NCBI RefSeq assembly: GCF_001949145.1
Contig: NW_019091393.1
Location: 223,252 to 287,251 of the forward strand
Reading direction: 5' to 3'
Origin: Acanthaster planci
Taxonomy: Eukaryota; Echinodermata; Asteroidea; Valvatida; Acanthasteridae
Length of the DNA: 64,000 nt
A model generated the notes under the pieces. The model worked only from the letters and a program-made list of their open reading frames with translations, did not search any database and was not told the origin of the DNA. How positions within the stretch are numbered: the stretch's first letter is position 1; the number at the start of each line of letters is the position of its first letter. Positions 13,990 through 23,524 of this stretch are shown here, one piece after another. The position numbers and the translations under genes are program-made.

Positions 13990-14811
13990 TTACAAAGGGC
14001 CGGATTCGCACAGAACGGGCACCAGCGATACATTTGCATTTTCTCGTAATACATGTCATGTGTAAAATGTCGTTCTGCATAGAACTAACCCTCATCAAGT
14101 TCCTTCCCGTAGCGTTGTGTTTTTCAGGGAACAGCCAACAGGCATGATGCGATGATTTCATGGCTCAGGTGGGGGTGAGATCCATGTGGTGCCTCGTTCA
14201 AAATGCCATTCATGAATGAGGTTGTTTGCCCATTCCGTCTTTGGCCTGCCGAACAAATCATTCATTCCATACGGTCAGTTATCAGGGTCCCTTACTATCT
14301 GCAAGGCTCTCTTTCGTACTAAATTGTCCCCAGTCGAAATGGTTCTGAACTTTCTCCGGTAGCGCTGTTCTCGTCTCTCCTGTCAGGCTTGTTCAATGGT
14401 TTCGTTCGATACACCAGCCCCGTTCGTATAACAATTGTGCGACCATCTTTCTGTTATCTGATGTTTTTCTTTCTTCCTCTTTTTTTTAACACAAGAAATC
14501 GACATCCCTTTTTACTCTGCAGTAGTATAGAAATCTTAAGTTGTCTGTACTAATGCCAATTTTTTTCGTATTCATGCACGAGTTCGCCTGTCATGTCTTC
14601 GGGGTAGACGCCGGTGCATGGTAGCTTAAACCATGCCTCTTCAATTCCTTGCTCTTTGGAAAGCATCTGTTGACCACGCTGTGTAATACCGTTCGGATAT
14701 TTGCAGGTGTTTTTTGTCTTCTGCCAGAGGAACTTGAGTCAGCGGTAGAGCTTTATTTCCCGAGTCTGATTGCAGGGGCTGGTCAGCAGGATTAATTTTA
14801 TATGCTCAGGG

Positions 14812-14969
14812 ATAAGCCTCGTCGCCAGTACCGCATGAGTTAATTTGCACAGTGGTGGGAAAGCACTATGGGAACGAAAAATGGGTAATGTTTGCTCTTT
14901 TTCCTTCCCACAATGCCTTTCTACCACTTGTGCAAAATCCCCCAAGCAGTATTTAGCGATAAGGCTTAT
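14812..14969. mobile_element. Long imperfect foldback element
   Basis: The left arm begins ataagcctcgtcgcca and the right arm ends with its complement, ...gcgataaggcttat. Pairing continues inward through tttgcacagtggtggg against ctaccacttgtgcaaa, leaving a short loop near 14885-14900. Overall it is a near-complete palindrome of about 158 bp, typical of a degenerate foldback MITE. No reading frame inside it is credible. Confidence 0.6.
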
Positions 14970-15981
14970 AGTCAGCTGCAAGTAGTCACAAGCGACATTA
15001 GCCGGAGATGTTGCCTTCAACCTGGGTTTACTAGTCTTATACATGAATGCTTTCAGGACCCCACAGATTTCGATTCTCACCGGATTGGCAACGTGGATAC
15101 TGAGATTCGTTGAACGTTTGTGTTCATGTATTATTTTACAGTGTCTCGTTAGGAGGTACTGTTTGAATTAGGCTAAATTCGAACTGCACACACCATAGGT
15201 CCCAGGTTCACTACCCATTGTTGTCTTTTTCGTAGTCTCGCAGAGTCAACGTTATTTTTGCTACCAATCTCCTCCAAAGATAAGACACAATTAGCTTTTT
15301 TTAAAGAACTGTAGCCACATAACCTGCCTTTCCGGAACAATCCTCGGGCTATTTTGATGTTTCGCTGACGGAGCACCGAGTGAGTGTTTCCATAACAGGG
15401 TATAAAAATAGCAGTGGTCGCCGATGAACGACCGAGGCATTGCTAGGCGAAAGTGCATGTCGTGCCTGAAACCCCTCTTACGGTAGTGTTGCCGGCGAGC
15501 CAATCGCCGCTATAGCAGGTGCCGCGTTGCAATGCTGTGTCCGAGTCCGTTGTTTGCCTAGTCCTTTTTTGTTTTCGTTTCTCCCGTTCCAAAAGTGCCT
15601 GGGGTCTTTTTTTCCCGACTGACACAAATTGCGTTCTATTCAACATTTTTTTCTCCTCTCGTTGCGAAGTGTAGTCATTTTTGTGTGCGGGTTGCCTTGG
15701 GTGTCATATCGAATGTCGTAAAATGATACCTCCCCCGAGTGCAGAGACGCGAGGTGTGGATTTATCCTGTCATGAATTTTTGATCAGTCATGTTCAGACG
15801 CTACATATTTTTTTTTACCCTCTCAAAAATAATCTTTATGCAGGATCATAAATTATATGCCTGGCATGCATGTCATGATAACTGTGTAATAGATGTGTTT
15901 CGGTGTTTTTTTGTTTTTTTTGGGGGGGGGTAATTTCATCCTTCCGTCGATTTTTGCATTCTGTTTTCTTCTCCTCTTCAG

Positions 15982-16629
15982 GGTCGTCGGAATGTACTGA
16001 TGATGACTTTTTGGTATTTTGCCGTCATCTTCTCCGCGTTCCTGTACTACACCTACACCAAATGGCGCCCCGCCCCCTTGTACAGCGCCATCTTCGACGG
16101 ACCTGTTGCGGGCAGACCGGCGGGCGCCTTGGTGGTCGGAGAGAAAAGGGACAGTTTGCGCTGGCAGAGGTCGGAGTTGAGGTGGATCCTAGGTGAGAGT
16201 GCGTCCCAGGCTGGTGGGTCCAAGCCCCGCGTGGTTGGACCAGAAGATGACACCTCTGCGCAAGTTGGAGCCCCGCCTGCCGCTGGCCAACCGCTCCCCC
16301 TCCCCGTCAGACTTTTTTCGAGCCGCGACCTGCCAGAAAATCCCAGCCGCAGCGCGCCCGGTTCTGGTGTTGCCGCCGAAAGAACTCGTATCAACGCGTG
16401 GGCCGCCGGGGGCGCCAGCCGTCACCGGAGTGCGAATGGAAACGGTCCTGCGGATGGCATAGCCGCGGAGAACGAGGCCGAGATGGCCGAGATGGAGGTT
16501 GAGGAAGACGACGTCAGGTACCCGGACACCTATGCCCTGGATCTCACCACAGTCGGGTTCGAGAGTGCTTCCCTGAGGCCCACTCTAGCGTCGGTGGTGG
16601 AGGGATATGAACGAATTTCCAATAGGCAG
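15982..16629 (+). CDS. Sialyltransferase gene 1, anchor and stem exon
   Basis: The frame is open from an excellent acceptor (pyrimidine-rich, cag at 15979-15981). The first in-frame ATG pair is at 16000 and 16003. The reading frame before the ATG (GRRNVL) is also open, so an upstream coding exon adding a basic cytoplasmic tail is possible. The anchor is TFWYFAVIFSAFLYYTY. The 3' limit must be phase 0 to meet exon 2. cag|gttggg at 16629/16630 fits best, and ttg|gttagt at 16680/16681 is an alternative. A stronger-looking donor at 16192/16193 is phase 1 and would break the frame. Confidence 0.65.
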
Positions 16630-19600
16630 GTTGGGCACTTTACTGTACTCTCTGCTCACAAACCAGTTCGTTGGTCTTTGGTTAGTTTGGATTTTGCTCC
16701 AGGGTTTGTAAACGGACACTTCGAAACCAGTGACTGCGTGTCTGTTTCATGTGTGTAATGGAATAAGAGGTACTGGGATAGTCACGTGTACAGAGCATAT
16801 GCGCTGGGAACTAACTATTCGCCTTGAAGTTGGAACGTGAAAACGTGTTACGGGTGTTTTTAATTAAATAGTTGGTCTTCCATCGAGGAATTTTTTTTTT
16901 GGGGGGGAGGTAGTTTGGCTTGTTTTTTTTTTTCTCTCTCTCTTCGTTGCCTTTGCGTTTGATGGGAAAGGTAGAAAGTAATTTTACATTTTCATTCGGC
17001 CTTTCCTTTCTGGAACACAAACATAAAGCACATGTACAAGCTTTGGGGATGTGAATGGCTAATGGAGAATCCCACGAATATTTGTACCCCATGCATTTTT
17101 CCCTTGACGACTTTTTATGTGCTGTGCATCGGGGCCAGCAAACTTGGCTTTTCATTTCGACAAATCTGAGTTTGACTTCTTGTCGAAGGTAAACATTGCG
17201 TCTATTTAAATTGAAACATTAACTGGTCCTCAACTAATTGTCTTTGTGTGGTCATCCTTGTCATCATCCTTATGACCGCCGTCTCATTTTATTCGGGATG
17301 AGTCACAAGTTTTGCATTTGCGATGGTTGTGTTTTACTTTCTGTTCGTATCGAGTAGCCTATCAGTTTTACGGTTGGTCATGTTCTTAATGAACAGTCGA
17401 TTTCACCTCTAACACCTCCCACGAGGTCATGCGCATCAACTCCACCCGGATCACCTAACCTGTAATATCCCCTGAGATGGAGGTGCTGGCAAGTTGAAAT
17501 ATTTGACCTCTTGAGAAGCGGTTATCTTGAGCATATTGGAATAGTTGCACAGTCCAACTGATGCTGTTTCTCGTAGTTCATGTCTCAACCCAACTCATTG
17601 TTTCAAGTGGAGGAAAGAATGTAACTTGCTAGTGGCTGCTGCTTTTTCCATAGACGTGCTTGTACACTCTCAGCCACAGCCAGCTGAGTTACGGTTGCGT
17701 CTTTTCGTGTACGTGTTTAAGAACATGAGTATTGACGCTGCTGCGGCGTTCTCCGATTTTGTTTGTGCAGGGGATGAGGCTTCGTTGCGGACGGTGCTCC
17801 GTGGTGTCGAGTTCTGGTCACCTCATTAACCAGTCTCGGGGCCGTGACATCGACTCCGCCCAGTGCATCCTGCGCATGAACTCGGCGCCCACCGCCGGCT
17901 ACGAGGATGACGTGGGCGCCCGGACCACGGTGCGGGTCATAGGTCACGTCAACCTGCTAGTCTTGAACTCCAGCCGCGAGTCCCAGGAGGAGATCTTCGT
18001 CAACCCGACGTCTCGGGCCGACAAGATAGTCATCCCGTGGCTTCACTCTTATCGACTCAACAAAGAGTCAAACATTTATTACAAAATCGCCAAGAACTTC
18101 TCCAAAAGCTTTCCAGATGTGGAATTCTATTTTCTAACTCAAGAAAAGTCAAAGATGGCGGAGGAAATTTTCAAATCGGAAACGGGTCTCACAACGTAAG
18201 TTTTCATGTCTATTGAAAAGCAACATTTTTAACTATTTTGAATAAATAACTCACTTATTGACAAAAAAACAATCAAATTTGTTTGCTTTGGCTCTATAAG
18301 GTTGCCATTCAGCTAACGTTTTACCTTAACTGCGTACCACCTGTTCACGAGCGTTGTGCCATTGCAGTAATGTTTACACCATAGCACGAAGTTTCATCAG
18401 CTCATGTGTTGCATATCTAACACCCATTTTTGCTAAGAAATTTTTTAGAAGGAATGAGACGAAATGGTGTTGTACAGGAATGAGAACTGAATGCAAAGAG
18501 TTTAGGGTGCTCTTATGAAAGAGTCAGCTCAAGTGGCTATAGAATTGCTAGGCCAGCCTCTCTTTCGGCCTAACTGCTTGAGGGGCTCACGATATATTTT
18601 GCAAGGAATCGCAGTAGTGGAACCAAAGAGAGGCTCTGCCTGCACTGCAATGTGTACATTGTTAAAGGTATTATTGAAGAGCCTGTTGAGTGGCCGAAGC
18701 TTGCCAATGAGGACAGAAAAGCAGACGGCCACTTTTCGGCCACCTATGTAAAATCTGCTTCTGCGGTATCACAAAAGTAGAATTCACGGTTGTTGTCAAA
18801 ACGTTCGATCCTAATTTTTGCCTGCTCGAAAGGAGAAAAGCAGATGGCCGTTTTTCGGCCGCCAGCGAACAAAAAAAAGTAAAGTCTGCTTTTGTTGAAT
18901 CAGAAAAGCAGAGAAATAGAAAATACATAACCAAACAATGTTTGTTCTGCTTTTTGAGGTGGCAGAAAAGTAGGAAAGTCAAAATTGCATACCAGAACAG
19001 AAAATCTGCTTTTCTACCATTCTCATAGCAGATAAGCAGATGGCCACTTTTCGTCCTCCATACAATGAAGCCTTTCTTTCGGCTCAACCGTGCAAAAAAA
19101 CCCACAGTGCATCGCCTGAAGTATTTTGCAGCGCAGATAAACCTAGCAACCCGTCTGTGTATGTTAATGGGTTTTCATTCCAGTCATCCGTTCCGTTTTG
19201 GTCACTCAGGCGGGAAGCGAATACCTGGCTGACGACCGGCTGGATGACGTTACTGTTCGCCATCGACGTGTGTGACGAGATCGATATCTATGGCTTAGTC
19301 GACGAGGGCCACTGCAGGTAATGAGAGGAAAGAAAGAAAATTTGAATTAAAAACACGGGGTATGGAGAGTGCACGGTGTATAGTTATGGAGTATCCTGCT
19401 CGTTTCCTGCGTGGGACAGACTTCCCAGTGCCGGGGGAGATCCCGATCGGGTTTTCAGCGCAAAGAAGCCGGCGAAGGTTAAAGGCGTGCAGGGCTGGCG
19501 AAGACGCGGGCTGCAGCGCTTAATAAGCTAGGACTTAGTCGGGGATTTTTCTAAACCGAGGGATTTTCTGTGAAGCGAGGGAGATTTGGTGAAATGGCAG

Positions 19601-21985
19601 TCAAGCCTCTAGAGAACCTGGCCGGGAAAAGGTGTAGAAATGGAGCTGGAGGAACTTCAAATAAAGGCAAAATGAGGGGTTTTTTTTAATGTCAGCTTGA
19701 GAAGATTAAGTTTGGTTGGGTTTGGCTTCGTTTGGTTTGCTTTTTCTTAACTTCTAAATTACTTGTCAGTATTGTGTAAGCATTTCCGTGCACATCCCAC
19801 CTTGGCCATCAAAAATGCTGCGATTTCATGAGGACTGACGAAAAGTTATTAAACAGAAATGAAGGGAAAGCAAACCGTAATATCTGATCAGTTGCAAGGC
19901 ACATCCGTTTAAAACCGCGGCTCACCTTTCCCGAGCCCGTCTTCTCGTTATACCTCCAGTCAGCGAGGGTAATTCAATCAACGCATTCTCTGAAAGGGCA
20001 TCAAAGTCGTGGTAATGTGTTGCCACTGTAAGTGGTTTAAGTGCTCTGTGTTGATGATTTTACTCATGATAGTGGGCGCTCCGCATGCGCATTGAGCACG
20101 AGGGTAAGCTGATCACGGGGCAAACGAAGCACGCAACGGCAGGGACATGAAATGCCGGTAAATGGGCCTGTAAAAACACGGTGAGGCGCGGACTAACCCA
20201 ATGCGCGCTGAGGTTATTGCGTAGGTTGGTAGTAATTGCTAATTTCGTCCAGGAGAAGCGAGGCTTGAGTTCTGTCCCTGGATGGCGGATAGCCGGGCCA
20301 AACGATGCGTAAACCGGCCCCCGCGCGAGGCTTGCCCGCCATTACAGATCGAACATCTGGGGGGGGGGAGACTCCGAATCGGTCGGCGTCCGAAATTGAG
20401 CATCGGTAATGCTTCAAGCGGTTGGCGACATTGCATAATTAAATGCAACAGTCGCGTAAACACTGAGGTCCTCTGTTGCGCAAAAATGCACGATATTCGA
20501 TCATAGACGACGTCGGTAATTTCATTGAGGAATACGGTCGCCCTTCGGTATTGAGCTACCGATATTGAAGGTCCAACCACCATGCATATATAAGACTTAA
20601 AAATGAAAATGCAGATATGAAGACGTGCGTTAAGTGTTTTGGTCGTTCCACCTTGATTAATACCGCCCCGACGACCGCTGACCTCTACTACAAAGATTAC
20701 ATATCTCCAATGTTATCAATACGGTTGTTTAAATCTTTTAAATATCAAGCATCTATTGAAATCATGTCAAATTATGAAGTAACTGCGCACCACGATTTGA
20801 GTCTAAAATGTGTCTCTGACACCATTGCTGGGGGGGGGTTTCCAAGTAATTACATTTATCACTTTTTCTATGGAAGAGGAGAATACCTTCAACAGTTTTG
20901 ATTTTCTTCGGAGTGGACAGTTTCTCCTCAGCATCTTCTCCTCTGTGTTGTCAAAAACCCGACATTAAGATACTGCAAATATTTTTTCCCATTTTGGTCG
21001 CAGGCCGTAAGTCATGCATGGTTTATTTGGAAATTCCTTTTGCCGAGGTGGAAAGTGGCAAAGACCCTTTACAGGGGAAATGGAACTGGCCAAATTACCA
21101 TTTTTACCAACCTTTTTTTCTCAGCAGGAGGGGAGGACCAGCTCGCATGCCAACTTCTAGTGATTGTCTTGGATGGTTCAGCAGTACTTTCTTTGTAGTA
21201 TTAAATGAGAAAATTCGCACCAGGGAGGCTTGTTTAAAGCAGATTCAACTGAAAAGCAGCAGAATAATATATCTTAGAACGATTCAAAAAGCATTTTTCT
21301 TATAAAAAAATTTAAAAGGAATAGAACTTTTCAATAGGGCAAGCAGTATTGTTCGTCTCTTAAATCTTGCCAAATCATGGCTGGAGATACTCCTAGACGT
21401 GAGAAGCTATTATATTGATCATAATGTACCACTGTGTACGTTATTGCAACTGATTTCGTATACGGTTTGTTCAATAATCTGCCAGTTGGTACGACCGAAT
21501 ATTCGGATACTCGATCGAATCGAAGGTCGAATATTCGAATAGTGAATTATTCGAATTGACTCAGCCCTACCTAGAGTATACTCCATTGTCACATTTTCTC
21601 TGTTTACCTGTTCACTTAATTAAGAGATCACCCGAACGACAGCACGCCCTACCATTACTACGACCCGGGGGGTATCATCGAGTGTAAGTATTACCAAAGA
21701 AGCGAGGAGCGTCTAACGGGCGGACACCTCTTCATCACGGAGAAGGCCGTCTTTGCCCGTTGGGCCCAACGCTTCAACTTCAGCTTCCACACCCCGGCCT
21801 GGAACCTGACGTCTGGCTCGGCTGCCAATCTCTCCCTAGCGCTGGAGACGCCCTTCCTAAGGAAGTTCTACGAGGCCCGGCGGAACAACCGCACCGTGGT
21901 CCGCACCCACAAGGTGGTGCGGCGGGTCGTGCGGCGGATCGTGGTGAAGCGGAAGGTGCCGGCGGTGAAGCGGACCAAACTGTGA
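16000..21985 (+). CDS. ST6GalNAc-type sialyltransferase, gene 1 (GT29), four coding exons
   Basis: Predicted Golgi type II membrane enzyme transferring sialic acid from CMP-sialic acid in alpha-2,6 linkage to GalNAc-containing acceptors. Exons: 16000-16629, 17771-18195, 19210-19317 and 21625-21985, giving about 507 residues with intron phases 0, 2 and 2. Visible parts are a hydrophobic anchor (residues about 4-20), an unusually long Gly/Pro/Ala- and acid-rich stem (to about 210), sialylmotif L in exon 2, sialylmotif S in exon 3 (WLTTGWMTLLFAIDVCDEID), and motif III (PYHYY) plus motif VS (HLFITEK) in exon 4. The family is known for these four motifs, and the TTGW/YG form resembles ST6GalNAc III, V and VI. 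There are several N-glycosylation sequons. The protein ends in a Val/Arg/Lys-rich tail. The end of exon 1 is the least certain boundary. Exon 1 starts after a strong acceptor at 15981, so an upstream exon is likely and the true start may lie there. Confidence 0.85.
17771..18195 (+). CDS. Sialyltransferase gene 1, exon with sialylmotif L
   Basis: Acceptor tttgtgcag at 17770; donor gtaagt at 18196. The exon starts phase 0 and ends phase 2. It encodes LRCGRCSVVSSSGHL, then the Ile-Asp...Cys-Ile-Leu-Arg-Met-Asn...Ala-Pro-Thr core and DVGARTTVRVIGH. These carry the CMP-sialic acid binding residues and the cysteine (SAQC) that in this family is disulphide-bonded to motif S. Sequons NSSR and NFSK are present. 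Confidence 0.9.
18714..19060. repeat. Three spaced copies of a 31-bp module in intron 2 of gene 1
   Basis: Near-identical modules with the pattern agaaaagcag, atggcc, tttttcggcc lie at 18714-18744, 18833-18864 and 19029-19060. Between them are shorter complementary motifs (aaaatctgctttt and agaaaagcaga), so the block can fold on itself several ways. It looks like a decayed repetitive element inside the intron; no coding meaning is visible. Confidence 0.6.
19210..19317 (+). CDS. Sialyltransferase gene 1, exon with sialylmotif S
   Basis: A 108-bp exon, phase 2 on both sides, with acceptor gtcactcag at 19209 and donor gtaatg at 19318. It encodes TWLTTGWMTLLFAI followed by the conserved Cys-Asp-Glu and YGLVDEGHC. 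Length and phases equal those of the matching exon in gene 2 (46771-46878). Confidence 0.9.
21485..21572. mobile_element. Fragment resembling a hAT-like element end
   Basis: The stretch contains repeated cgaatattcg and ttcgaat motifs and ends in cagccctac. A tagggctg end with subterminal cgaatattcg repeats is typical of some hAT-type non-autonomous elements. Only one end is present and it lies in intron 3 of gene 1, about 50 bp before the last exon. The assignment rests on the motif alone. Confidence 0.35.
21625..21985 (+). CDS. Sialyltransferase gene 1, last exon with motifs III and VS
   Basis: Begins after ttaattaag. The first base completes an Arg codon, followed by DHPNDSTPYHYYDPGG. Motif VS is HLFITEKAVFARW, with the catalytic-type His and the conserved Glu. 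Sequons NFSF, NLTS, NLSL and NRTV follow. The last 30 residues are strikingly basic and Val-rich (VVRRVVRRIVVKRK near the end) before TGA at 21983-21985. This frame has no ATG near its start, so a simple ATG-to-stop search misses it. Confidence 0.88.
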
Positions 21986-23353
21986 GTCCCAAAGGTCGCG
22001 CAGTGGCTTGCGAGTGGAAACTATTCCGTCCCGAGATATGCTCGACGTTGGGGTGACATTCGACACACCGCACCAAAGATCGAAAGACACCAGCCGGCCA
22101 GCATGGTCCCAGACTGTCGGATAGGCTGTTCAAGGCCCCGAAGTTTGGCATGTGGGGCCGATATCCAAAAACGGCTTCGGTTCGAGTAGGCCGACCATGG
22201 TGAAGATCGACAGAGGCCTTGAGTTAGATGAAAGTGGCAGTCAGTGGCTGAAGTTGAGTGGAGCTTTGATGACACTTTTTAAAGTTCGGCAATGTTTTCA
22301 TATTTAAATACACTCTGCACTGCTAGCCTCAAAGACAGTGCAGGTCATAGGAGGTCCATATTACATTTACCCTCCCGAAAGGCGTATCCTAAAATTTGAC
22401 AGATAATGGGGAGGGGGGCTTAGCGGTGACTGATAACTGACACTTGGATTGGCCCACATCTTCCTGGAGGTTCATAAACAATATCAGTTATTGGCAGTCC
22501 AGAGCTGCGTCATGTATTGTTCAAGGTTGAACGTGCGCACAGACGATTGGTGTTATGCGATCAGAAACACTGTCTTCGAAAGCTCTTTATGGACAGAAAA
22601 TCTCTGTATTGTGTAGGCCTAGTAGGAACTCGAGGAAATGTCGTTCAGCATGCATGTTGATGCTGGAATAGTTCTTGCTGTTTTCTACGTTGATTTTCTG
22701 GGTGAGCATTTCTTTTTGTTGTGCTGATTGAGCCACTACATTCCCGCCAAATTGTGATCAAAGTAGAGGGCGCCGACCAAATCGTCTCGCTCAATTCTAG
22801 AACAGTCCATTTTTCTATTCCCGGGGAACAAGTTGAAGCGGTTGAAGCATTATGCGCGCCTCGAAAGACTGTTGGAAATGTATTAAAGTTTTACTTTATG
22901 AATACATAAAGTTTACTTGTATATTGCTTTTTTAATTGCTCATTTAAAACACCTTTTTCCTTCAAGTTGTCCAAATGCAAAAGGCTAAAGAAATGCAAAT
23001 GTAGAATTTGTCTAAAGTGACTAGTATAATGAACAACCTTGTATATTGTAATGAGTTTTATTGCCTACTGGTGTTTTCTAAATATTTGACTCGAATCAAA
23101 ACTTCACGTAGGCCCCCCTACACTTTTAAAAAGTGCACACCCTTTTTTATAACAAATCATTATGAGCAATGTTAAAATGCCGACTTTCAGAAATACTGCA
23201 TACCAGTGGCAAATTGACCGAAATTTATGTAATGTACACATTATTATATCCATTATGGAAAAATATGGTGCTATTTGTCGAGGTAGAACAGATTTTACGG
23301 GCTGCATTGTTTGAGGTACTTGTAAGCAAGCATTACGACTCGTTCGTAATAAC

Positions 23354-23524
23354 ACGAGCGATTCACAATAGTGCGCCTCCAGGAATTTGCAACGCGTTGG
23401 CCAATCACAACGCGCGAAATCTGTCGAACCTTTTCAAACGCGCATTTGGGTCGATAGATTTCGCGCACTGCGATTGGTCAACGCATCGCAAACTCTTTGA
23501 GGTGCACTATTGAGAATCGCTCGT
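23354..23524. mobile_element. Foldback MITE family A, copy 2 (best preserved)
   Basis: A 171-bp element whose ends are inverted copies: acgagcgattcacaatagtg at the left and gcactattgagaatcgctcgt at the right, differing at one position. Pairing continues inward (aacgcgttggccaatcac against gattggtcaacgcatcg) until only a central spacer of a few dozen bases remains. It is too short to encode a transposase, so it must have been mobilised in trans. Confidence 0.8.

Larger units (their letters stand above)
1..15981. other. Gene-poor region upstream of sialyltransferase gene 1
   Basis: I see no exon here that I can support. The longest open frames (for example 3451-3987 on the minus strand and 11640-12227 on the plus strand) have no recognisable domain, no protein-like composition and no convincing pairs of splice sites. 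The stretch holds the repeats listed separately: a tRNA-like element, foldback elements and a 36-bp tandem array. A 5' untranslated exon of sialyltransferase gene 1 should lie in here, because its first recognised exon begins at a strong splice acceptor, but I cannot place it. Confidence 0.6.
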
